A stretch of 6,831 bases of DNA, from the NCBI GenBank assembly GCA_007120615.1, contig SKNI01000450.1, positions 1 through 6,831 of the forward strand. The letters are read 5' to 3'. Shown here in pieces: positions 1 through 6,300 of the stretch. The translations under genes and the position numbers were made by a program. A model generated the notes under the pieces. That model saw only the letters and a program-made list of their open reading frames with translations. It was not told the DNA's origin and made no database searches. Every line of letters starts with the position of its first letter. The stretch's first letter is position 1. Source of the DNA: Myxococcales bacterium. GTDB taxonomy: Bacteria > Myxococcota_A > Bradymonadia > Bradymonadales > Bradymonadaceae.

Positions 1-409
1 AGGGGATAAAGCCGGTGCTGGTGATGTGTTCGGCGTTATGAGTCGATGAATCGTTGCGGGGTTGTCGCTGGGGTTGGAGACTATAACCGGGGTCTGTGGG
101 CTCATCGGGGAACGCCGTGGAGAGTGACCCCGGCGGCGGAGTGGGGGCATCGGCGCCCAGGTGGTCCCGGGAGACGGCCGGCGCTGACTGGCTGACAAAG
201 CGGCGCGATTGGGGGGCCGGAGTAGGTCGACTCGGTGGAAGGTGTTGAGAGCTCGGAGGAGGCGTGGGATCATCGGCATGGACGATCACCGTCGATGCCC
301 GATCGGCGTTTGGAATACGGGACGCATCGCCCTCGAGTTCGAGACGCTTTCTGGGGTTGCGATTTCGTGACGCTGGATCGGAACGGTCGGATCCATCTCC
401 GGAATTCAT
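1..409 (-). CDS. Partial unrecognised protein with Pro/Ser-rich disordered N-terminus (C-terminus outside window)
   Basis: Seen: an open frame reads leftward from an ATG at 407..409 to the window edge, 136 codons with no stop. The ATG is preceded by AAGGGAG (complement of 419..425) with 9 bases between, a good Shine-Dalgarno site, which decides this start. The translation begins MNSGDGSDRSDPASRNRNPRKRL and is then rich in Pro, Ser, Thr, Gln and Asp, with clusters such as DDPTPPPSS and APTPPPGSL. It has no hydrophobic segment and no signal peptide, so it looks like a cytoplasmic disordered region leading to a domain beyond the edge. I do not recognise a family. Such N-terminal tails occur in signalling and scaffold proteins of deltaproteobacteria, but that is only inference. 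It has its own candidate promoter at 452..480 and lies 217 bases downstream of the MerC-like gene. The main doubt is that open frames are easy to find in G+C-rich DNA; the ribosome binding site is the best support. Confidence 0.6.
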   Translation of the reverse strand, partial: MNSGDGSDRSDPASRNRNPRKRLELEGDASRIPNADRASTVIVHADDPTPPPSSQHLPPSRPTPAPQSRRFVSQSAPAVSRDHLGADAPTPPPGSLSTAFPDEPTDPGYSLQPQRQPRNDSSTHNAEHITSTGFIP

Positions 410-418
410 AGCCTCAAA

Positions 419-425
419 CTCCCTT
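419..425 (-). promoter_or_regulatory. Ribosome binding site of the left-edge partial gene
   Basis: The complement reads AAGGGAG, 9 bases before the ATG at 407..409. It is the strongest evidence that the open frame at the left edge is a real gene and that it starts here. Confidence 0.6.
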
Positions 426-451
426 GTGTGGAACAGAGCTAATGAGTGCAC

Positions 452-480
452 AGTCTAGCGCCTAATGACGCTGTGGACAA
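452..480 (-). promoter_or_regulatory. Candidate sigma70-type promoter for the left-edge partial gene
   Basis: On the minus strand a -35-like TTGTCC (475..480) and a -10-like TAGACT (452..457) are separated by exactly 17 bases. Each matches consensus at four of six positions. The predicted start would leave an untranslated leader of about 35 bases before the ATG at 409. It was found by eye and such matches arise by chance, so it is only a candidate. Confidence 0.3.
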
Positions 481-546
481 ACCCATTGAATCCTACCGTT
501 TGTGATCGGATCCAGTCGGTAATGTTGAAATTTTTCATCATCTGGC

Positions 547-620
547 GGAGCGCGGACGTCCGGGCCGGAATGGAGCAAAAAGCGCTTTTTCTTTGGAGCG
601 GACGGGGACGTCCGCGCTCC
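547..620. repeat. REP/BIME-like nested inverted repeat
   Basis: Seen: GGAGCGCGGACGTCC at 547..561 is a perfect 15-base inverted match to GGACGTCCGCGCTCC at 606..620, with a 44-base spacer. The right half (595..620) also folds alone: GGAGC pairs with GCTCC and GGACG with CGTCC, with a two-base bulge and a GGGA loop, which is the usual look of a REP hairpin. The spacer carries the perfect 14-base palindrome AAAAAGCGCTTTTT (577..590) and a compact TCCGG/CCGGA hairpin (559..569). The whole block sits 6 bases beyond the MerC-like stop codon, between two tandem minus-strand genes, a typical REP position. It could act as an mRNA-stabilising or terminating structure for that gene. The inverted repeat is certain; calling it a dispersed REP family is inference from one copy. 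Confidence 0.55.
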
Positions 621-626
621 TTGTTG

Positions 627-1052
627 TCAATGACCGGGGCAGCACTCTGCTTCGCTACTGAGACGCCAGTTGGCGGCGTGAGCGCCCACCAGAAGAACGG
701 ACCCGGCGATGGTGAGCCCGATTTCCAGTCCGTGGGAGATCAACGGCTCCAGAAGAAAGCCGGTGCTCAAAATCAGGCCTACTCCTACCACCCCGAGCAG
801 GACGACCAGACGATTTCGATGGGAGCGAAAGCCCGGTAAAAACGCCAGGACCGCTACAAAGAGCAGGCAAACGGCCAGAATCTGGTGAAAGATATCGTCG
901 CCCAGAAAGCCGATGCCGGCAGCGGAGAAAACCCCGATCAACAGCGGCGCTGAGATGCAGTGGAGCACACAGAGCGCAGAGCCCACGATACCCAGGCGGT
1001 CCCAGATGCCTTGATAGGTGTGAGGAGGGATGGTTTTGGTTTTCGAAGGCAA
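627..1052 (-). CDS. MerC-domain integral membrane protein
   Basis: Seen: 141 residues from a TTG at 1050..1052, preceded by CGGAG (1060..1064) with 7 bases between. A longer reading from a TTG at 1128..1130 adds 26 residues, but that codon has no ribosome binding site and lies in a candidate promoter. The protein has four hydrophobic segments, near residues 20-42, 48-70, 76-100 and 103-124. The first contains CVLHC (residues 28-32), the Cys-pair-plus-His motif typical of MerC-type proteins. The C-terminus ends in a short soluble tail with a CC pair and a final His (ECCPGH). Known of the family: MerC is an inner-membrane mercuric ion transporter, but many chromosomal MerC-domain proteins are unconnected with mercury. 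No merR, merA, merT or merP lies in the window, so a mercury role is not supported; transport or binding of a soft metal is the cautious reading. It diverges from the TatA-family gene. Confidence 0.8.
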   Translation of the reverse strand: MPSKTKTIPPHTYQGIWDRLGIVGSALCVLHCISAPLLIGVFSAAGIGFLGDDIFHQILAVCLLFVAVLAFLPGFRSHRNRLVVLLGVVGVGLILSTGFLLEPLISHGLEIGLTIAGSVLLVGAHAANWRLSSEAECCPGH

Positions 1053-1101
1053 GAATCGGCTCCGTCGAGATTGCTCGGCCACTTCCGAGAAACGGGGACA
1101 T

Positions 1102-1130
1102 ACCATATACGGCACGTTAGAATAAGGCAA
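1102..1130 (-). promoter_or_regulatory. Candidate sigma70-type promoter for the MerC-like gene
   Basis: On the minus strand TTGCCT (1125..1130) and TATGGT (1102..1107) are 17 bases apart, each matching four of six consensus positions. The leader to the preferred TTG start at 1052 would be about 40 bases. If real, it excludes the longer reading of the gene, whose TTG lies inside the -35 box. No convincing promoter was seen on the plus strand for the TatA-family gene; TTGCGT (1136..1141) with TACAAG (1160..1165) at 18 bases is weak. Confidence 0.3.
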
Positions 1131-1209
1131 ATCACTTGCGTTAGGACAGAGAGGCAGCGTACAAGGAAACCGGTATTAGGAGCGTATCGTCTGGATAAAA
1201 GGTGTGATG

Positions 1210-1407
1210 ATGTTACAGGGTCCCGAATTATTGCTGATTGCGTTGATCATCTTCGTGATCTTCGGTCTCGGAAAGTTGCCGCAGATCAGCAAAGGCCTGG
1301 CGCGGTTGCGATTGAATTTTGAGAAAGGCGTCGCAGAAGACTATATTGAAGTCAGCTCCGAGACCGACGAAGAAGATGAGGAGTCGGACGAAGAAGAGAA
1401 GAGTTGA
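1210..1407 (+). CDS. tatA: TatA/TatE-family twin-arginine translocation protein with acidic tail
   Basis: Seen: 65 residues, MLQGPELLLIALIIF then VIFGLGKLPQISKGLARLR. Residues 6-18 are a short transmembrane helix led by Glu6, where TatA proteins carry a polar residue. A Phe-Gly hinge follows (18-19), then KLP and an amphipathic helix (about 22-39), the standard TatA plan. The last 20 residues are almost all Glu, Asp and Ser. Three starts are stacked (GTG 1204, ATG 1207, ATG 1210). The AAAAGG at 1197..1202 gives the most usual spacing, 7 bases, to 1210, but 1207 is also possible. Known of the family: TatA oligomers form the conduit through which folded twin-arginine proteins cross the inner membrane after TatBC docking. 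No tatB or tatC is present here, so this may be a lone TatA/TatE paralogue. The next gene follows after 47 bases and is probably co-transcribed. Confidence 0.85.
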   Translation: MLQGPELLLIALIIFVIFGLGKLPQISKGLARLRLNFEKGVAEDYIEVSSETDEEDEESDEEEKS

Positions 1408-1454
1408 ATCGAGCACGACATTCCGCGCGAATTCAAAGAGCTTAAGGAAATCAC

Positions 1455-1934
1455 ATGTTGACAGCTTATCTGATGGTGGCCGACTCGGGTCTGACGTGGA
1501 CGGCGGAGACCTTTTATGTAGCGGCGGCGGTGATTCAATTATTGCTGATTCTACTGGTATTTCGCGTCGCCGGGCTGTCGGCGGAGTATAATACGTTCGT
1601 GGGAGCGATCGTGGTGGCAGCGCCGGTAAATGCGCTGGCTTATTTTACCAAAGATATCGAATTGGTGGGGGTAATCGTGCCGGCGGTGGCGCTCTTTGCG
1701 CTTCTGGCGATGGTGGCCCGGGGAGACGTGATCAAGGCCACGCTGGCCTGGGTGCTGGTGATGGCCAGTTTTCTGGGGCTGGCAAAATTCGTGGAGCCCA
1801 GGGCCGAGGAGCTGACGATCAGCGATATGGGAGGGATTCCCGAGGTTCTGGATGCCGGAGGGCTGACGCCGAAGGGATTTACCGAGGACGACGTCAAAAC
1901 GCTCTCAGGATCAAGCGGTGATAACGACGACTGA
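1455..1934 (+). CDS. Unrecognised four-helix integral membrane protein
   Basis: Seen: 159 residues. The ATG is preceded by AAGGAA (1444..1449) with 5 bases between, so the start is well supported; Met7 is a weaker alternative. Hydrophobic segments lie near residues 19-36, 47-64, 70-88 and 94-112. A soluble acidic tail of about 45 residues follows, containing ISDMGGIPEVLDAGG and ending in SGSSGDNDD. The first 18 residues are not a clear cleavable signal peptide. The loops are short, with no Cys, His or charged motif that suggests a catalytic or transport mechanism, and I do not recognise the family. It lies 47 bases after the TatA-family gene on the same strand, so the two probably share a transcript. 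Its TGA stop (1932..1934) abuts the stop of the convergent minus-strand gene with no gap. That it is a membrane protein is confident; its role is unknown. Confidence 0.8.
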   Translation: MLTAYLMVADSGLTWTAETFYVAAAVIQLLLILLVFRVAGLSAEYNTFVGAIVVAAPVNALAYFTKDIELVGVIVPAVALFALLAMVARGDVIKATLAWVLVMASFLGLAKFVEPRAEELTISDMGGIPEVLDAGGLTPKGFTEDDVKTLSGSSGDNDD

Positions 1935-2243
1935 TCAGGGGTTGAGGCGGATGGTCTCGTCTACATCCACTTTGATGGCGTCAAAGTCGACATCTTCTGA
2001 GAAGATGACTGCCAGAAAGTCCCGAGCGTTGAACCGGCGGATGTAGACCGATTCTTTGGGTCCGCCGGAGATGGAGTTTTTGGACATGATCGTAGTGGGG
2101 GTGGAGGCGTCGGCACGGAGGCTGTCGGCGTTGCCTTTTTGGGCTTTGATATTGCCGTTGGGGTCGATCCAGGCGACGGCGCGAATATCTTTGTGGCGCA
2201 TCAAGATCTTGAGGATGGGCGGGGATTGCTGAGGCACCGTCAT
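1935..2243 (-). CDS. Short roadblock/LC7-like domain protein (tentative)
   Basis: Seen: 102 residues from ATG 2241..2243, with GTGGAG (complement of 2251..2256) 7 bases upstream; that site overlaps the TAG stop of tsaD. Only 12 bases separate the two coding regions, so it is the third gene of the operon and probably translationally coupled. By eye the fold order is helix (residues 9-17), strand (20-26, AVAWID), turn PNGN, strand (31-36), a polar middle (38-62), strand (65-71), strand (75-82, DFLAVIFSE) and helix (86-98). This resembles the roadblock/LC7 fold found in MglB-type GTPase regulators and in bacterial signalling operons, though the central long helix looks short or degenerate. There is no signal peptide and no membrane segment. 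The family assignment is inference; a simple unrelated alpha/beta protein is possible. That it is a real gene is well supported by spacing and ribosome binding site. Confidence 0.75.
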   Translation of the reverse strand: MTVPQQSPPILKILMRHKDIRAVAWIDPNGNIKAQKGNADSLRADASTPTTIMSKNSISGGPKESVYIRRFNARDFLAVIFSEDVDFDAIKVDVDETIRLNP

Positions 2244-2255
2244 GATTTGGCTCCA

Positions 2256-3308
2256 CTATCGATGGTGAGAACTGGGGGGGCGCTGAGACATTCCAAGGGG
2301 CTTGTTGGACTGGGCCCGAATGGAGAGTCCAGTCTTGTCTATTTCGTCGCCGGTGGCGAGGTAAAACTCGGCGATGGGACCGAGCATGGCAGCGTTATCG
2401 GTGCATAATCTCGGGGGGGCTACGAAATATTGAAAGTTTTCTTCGAGGCAGGCGGCCCGGGCTTTCTGGCGGAGTCGTCGATTGCAGGCCACGCCTCCAG
2501 AGAGGACCACGCGGCTGAGATCGTTTTGCTTACAGGCGGCGATGGCCTTCATCACCAGCACGTCGACGACGGCTTCCTGAAAGGAGGCGCATAGATCATA
2601 GAGGTCTTGACCCTCGGGAAGGCCCGCCTCTTCGAGGTGGAGTGCCACCGCTGTTTTCAGACCGGAGAAGGAGAAGTCGAGGTTTTTTCGAGTCCACATG
2701 GGACGGGGGAAGTCGATGGCTGTGGGGTCGCCGTCGGTGGAGAGGCGGTCGATGGCGACTCCTCCGGGGTAGGGAAGACCGAGCATTTTGGCGACTTTAT
2801 CGAAGGCTTCTCCCGACGCGTCGTCGCGAGTGCGGCCAAGCAATTGGTATTCGCCGAGGCCGTGAACGATATAGAGATCGGTGTGGCCGCCGCTGACAAT
2901 GAGTCCCAGGTAGGGAAATTCCGGTGGTGGAGACTCGTCGAAGTCGAGGAGAATGGCGGTGAGGTGGCCTTCGAGATGATTGAGGCCCACACAGGGGCGA
3001 TCCAGGGTGTAGGCCAGGGCTTTGGCGGTCTCGATACCCACCAATAAGCTTCCCACCAGGCCGGGGCCGGAGGTGACGCCGAATCCATCGATGTCGCAGA
3101 GTTGAAGGTCGGCCTCTTGGAGGGCCTCATCGATGACGGTGTGGATATCGCGGATATGGTTGCGGCTGGCCAACTCCGGGACCACTCCACCGTAGCGGCG
3201 GTGGACCGGGATCTGGGTGGCGACGGCGTTGGATAAGATCTGGCGCCCGTCGCGGATCAGGGCCGCGGAGGTCTCATCGCAGCTCGATTCGATCGTCATG
3301 ACGAGCAT
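2256..3308 (-). CDS. tsaD: tRNA N6-adenosine threonylcarbamoyltransferase TsaD
   Basis: TsaD (Gcp/YgjD/Kae1) transfers the threonylcarbamoyl group from threonylcarbamoyl-AMP to A37 of ANN-decoding tRNAs, with TsaB and TsaE, in the cytoplasm. Seen: 350 residues, close to the usual bacterial length. The ASKHA-fold landmarks are intact: IESSCDETSAA (6-16); the metal ligands His111 and His115 in NHLEGH; SGGHT (139-143); GEAFDKVAKMLGLPYPGG (166-183); DFSFSGLKTA (211-220); GGVACN (271-276); and TDNAAM with Asp304 as the expected third metal ligand. The ATG at 3306..3308 follows AAGGAG with 5 bases between; Met4 is a less likely start. It lies 24 bases after the large receiver-PATAN-TPR gene and 12 before the roadblock-like gene. 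No tsaB, tsaC or tsaE is nearby. The last 20 or so residues are a polar tail (PLGMSQRPPSSHHR) beyond the conserved core. The assignment is secure. Confidence 0.98.
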   Translation of the reverse strand: MLVMTIESSCDETSAALIRDGRQILSNAVATQIPVHRRYGGVVPELASRNHIRDIHTVIDEALQEADLQLCDIDGFGVTSGPGLVGSLLVGIETAKALAYTLDRPCVGLNHLEGHLTAILLDFDESPPPEFPYLGLIVSGGHTDLYIVHGLGEYQLLGRTRDDASGEAFDKVAKMLGLPYPGGVAIDRLSTDGDPTAIDFPRPMWTRKNLDFSFSGLKTAVALHLEEAGLPEGQDLYDLCASFQEAVVDVLVMKAIAACKQNDLSRVVLSGGVACNRRLRQKARAACLEENFQYFVAPPRLCTDNAAMLGPIAEFYLATGDEIDKTGLSIRAQSNKPLGMSQRPPSSHHR

Positions 3309-3335
3309 ATCATCTCCTTAGATACCATCTCCTTA
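3306..3335 (-). repeat. Tandem duplication of the tsaD ribosome-binding region
   Basis: Read on the minus strand, TAAGGAGATGGTATC (3321..3335) is followed directly by TAAGGAGATGATATG (3306..3320), 13 of 15 positions identical. The first copy supplies the TAA stop of the upstream large gene. The second supplies the Shine-Dalgarno AAGGAG (3314..3319) and the ATG of tsaD. The first AAGGAG is 20 bases from the ATG, too far to be used in the ordinary way. Confidence 0.8.
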
Positions 3336-6300
3336 AAACTGGCTCTCCAGAATAGAACGCACTTCGTCGGCGCTTCTTCCGGTGGGCTCTACTTCCAAAA
3401 AGGTTTCGTAGGCTCGACGGGCTTCATCGCGGCGTCCGGTGAGTTGATAGGCGGTGGCCAACTCCAGGTACAACTCGCCGGTGGCCATGCCCAGGCGCTC
3501 GGCCCGGGTGAAGTGCTCGATGGCTTCCGGTTCCTGATTGGAGTAGAGGGCCGCCTGGCCGTGGAGGAACGCAGCCTGTTGGTGATTGGGGGCTCGCTCG
3601 CTCAGCTGTCTGGCGAGGGGGAGGGCCTCGGAGATCTGATCGCGCTGGATCATGGTGCGAAGTCTCTGAACGTCCTGAGCGACGGTGGATCCCTCGGTGG
3701 GTTCGGGCTCGGCGGTGGGTTCGGGCTCAGCGGTGGGTTCGGGTTCGGCCGGTGCCGTCTCAGTGGTCGGTTCGGTGGGCTCGGTCGGCTCCGAGGCTTC
3801 GGCGATCTCTTCGGGCATCTCACCGCGTTCGGCCAGCATCACCTCGGCGACGTCACGGGCGGCGAAACGCACCGATGCTCCTTCTACCTGCGCTCGCATC
3901 TCGGCTTGCTCCGAGTTGAGCCCCTCGGGTTCAGGCTCTTCCTCGATGACCTCCACGACTTCTTCGGGCTCTTCAACGGGCTCGACCTCTTCGGGCTCCT
4001 GGGGCTCGGCCACGACGGCGGGGGGCTCTTCGATCTCTTCATCATCACTGAATATGGTGACCGCCACCAGAATGACGGCTCCCAGAGCCAGAAACGCGGC
4101 AAAGAGCACCGGCAATTTCCAATTATTCGATCCGACGCCGAGATCTTGTTCAAAATCGTCGTCGAATTCATGAATGCTCTCCCCTTTGCTCAAAAAGGCC
4201 GACTCCAGGGATGAATCCACGAGCGCTACTTTCTCTTCTTTTTCTTCTTCTTCTTCTTCTTCTTTCTGGTCGTTCTCTTCTTCTTTCTGGTCGGTTTCCG
4301 GGTTCTCTTTCTGGGCCGTGAGATCTTGTTGAGCGACTTCGGTTTCGGTCTCGGACTCCGTTACTTCGTCGGACGGAGTAGAGTCCTCCCCAGTATCGGT
4401 CGAGGCGGTGAGGAGGAGTTCTTCGGTGTTATCATCGAGCTCTTCCTCTTTTGCTTTCTCTTCTGCTTCTGCTTTGCCTTCCTCTTCCGTTTTCCCTTCC
4501 TCCGAGCTTTCTTTCTGCGCAGCTTCCTTTAGGGAGGCGGCGCTAATCTCTTCAATACTGTCGGGGTCGGTACCGGGGTCGACGAGAGGAGCGGGAGTGG
4601 GGTCTTCCTCGGCGGGAAGTCCTTCGTCGGCCGTTTCCTTGCTCGGGGAGACCGAGGAGGAGCGTTTTTTGAGCTCATATTCGGTCTGAACGAGCTTTTG
4701 GTTTTCGGAGTTTCGCTCCACATGTGGGACGGACTCAATCGCGCTCTCGCTCAGCTCTTCCGGGGGAGGAAATTCGTTGGTTCCCTCGTCGTTGGAGGGA
4801 TCGAATTCCTGATGAAAGGCGCTGGCATCAAATTCACCGGTGGCCGGGGCCAACTCGGAGGACAAGACACTCTCATCTGTGGAGTCGCCGAGGACTTCCG
4901 TATCTTCATCGTCTCCGGGAAGGCCATCGAGGTCGGAGAATACCTCATCGCCGGATGCTTGCTCGGAGGGCGTCACATCGTTCTGTTCGGCATCTTCCTG
5001 TTCGGCATCTTCCTGTTCGGCATCGTCTGCGGCGATCTCCTGGGCAGACTTTCGAATTTTTTTGAGCTCCTCGGGGACTCCGATCTTGGCGGTGGGTCGT
5101 TCCTCGCGGTCGCCAGAGTGACTGGTGTTGGGGGATTCATCGAGTTCACCGGTCTGCTGGGGCTTCGCCGCGGCGACATGGCCACCTGGATCGGTGCGAT
5201 TCTTGGACTGGCCGGGAGAAGAGAGGGGTGTGGGAGTTCGCTTGCGGGGTTCCTCGGGGGCTCGCATGGTGGGCCCGTCAGCCCCAACGTAGATCTCCTG
5301 GGTGTCATCGGGACCGGGGGCGTCATCGGTCGCCGGTGGGGGATCTTCTACGGGAGCGTCTGTTTTTTGTTCGGTATCGGGCGTCTCTTCGACTTCGGGC
5401 GTCTCTTCGACTTCGGGCGTCTCTTCGACTTCAGGCGTCTCTTCGACTTCAGGCGTCTCTTCGACTTCGGGCGTCTCTTCGTCGGAGTCGTTCATTTGCC
5501 CCGACAGCCGGCGGGCTTCCTCCCGTCTTCGAAAGCGCTCTTGTTCTTCCAATTCCCGAAGACCGTGCTCCTGAAGCTCTTCTTCGGTCTTCGGTTCTTC
5601 CGTCTCTTCGGTCTTTGGTTCGGGCGTCGGTTCAGCCGGTTGCAACTCGGCGACCTCTGCGGCGTTGACCTCGTGTTCCGAGACCAGAGAGGCGGCCTGA
5701 TGTCCGGCTGGAGGTTCTTCTCCGCCCCAGTGAAACTTCCAGTGCCCACCGCCTGCGCCGGGATCTTTGCCTTCCGGAGGAGCGCCGTCTTTGCTGCGAG
5801 GCAACTCCTCGGTGTCGACTTCGTCCTGCATCTCGGAGTCGTCGTCGAGGAATTTACCCACCGGAGGTTTGGCGATGCGGTCGGTGTTGCCACCGCTGTC
5901 GTCCTCTTCTTCGGAGGGCGACTTCGCAGCGGCATCGCGAAGATCTTCGGTGGAGTCTTCCTGGGGGGCAGCCAGTTCTTCGGAGCCCGAGAGCCAGTCG
6001 TTGAGGCTCTGCTCCTTTCGAACTTTGCGAGGCTCTGTCCCTTCGGCGGGAGTGATGTCCAGGAGAAGATCATCATCGAGCAATTTTTGAATGATCTGAA
6101 GGGTGGTGACATCATCGACGGGGCTGTCGTTGATGACATCGCTGAGGCGTCGGTAGCCGTCGAAGAGGCGAACCAGTCGCTCGACCTGGGGAGGCAACTC
6201 TTTGAACAGGGCCGGCAGTCGCTGGTAGTCGGCCTCAAAGATCCGATGCAGATCCGGGAGGGTCTCGATGAGGTTATTGCACTCCTCAAATCGGCGGATG

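Noticed and set aside
577..590. AAAAAGCGCTTTTT as a classic rho-independent terminator
   Set aside because: A usable hairpin would have only an A/T stem around a GCGC loop, too weak alone. It is better described as the core of the larger palindromic element, although the whole may still end transcription.
627..1052. Functional mercury-resistance operon
   Set aside because: Only the MerC-type domain is present. No merR, merT, merP or merA is in the window, and the neighbours are a TatA-like gene and an unrelated partial gene.
465..1322. Plus-strand frames 465..839 and 960..1322, and minus-strand frame 655..1101
   Set aside because: They overlap the MerC-like gene or the TatA-family gene in other frames. 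Their translations lack membrane or domain character, and the first runs through the palindromic element.
3296..3328. Ten-codon mini-ORF overlapping the tsaD start, as a leader peptide
   Set aside because: Its ATG directly abuts the GGAG with no spacing, so initiation is unlikely. It appears to be a by-product of the duplicated ribosome-binding region.
3444..4214. 256-codon plus-strand open frame opposite the C-terminal part of the large gene
   Set aside because: Gly/Leu/Phe-rich low complexity produced by antisense reading of Glu/Pro repeat codons, with no recognisable domain. The minus strand encodes a convincing TPR block and membrane helix.
5379..5480. CRISPR-like repeat array
   Set aside because: The units are directly adjacent with no unique spacers, are 18 bases long and read in frame as TPEVEE, so this is a coding minisatellite.
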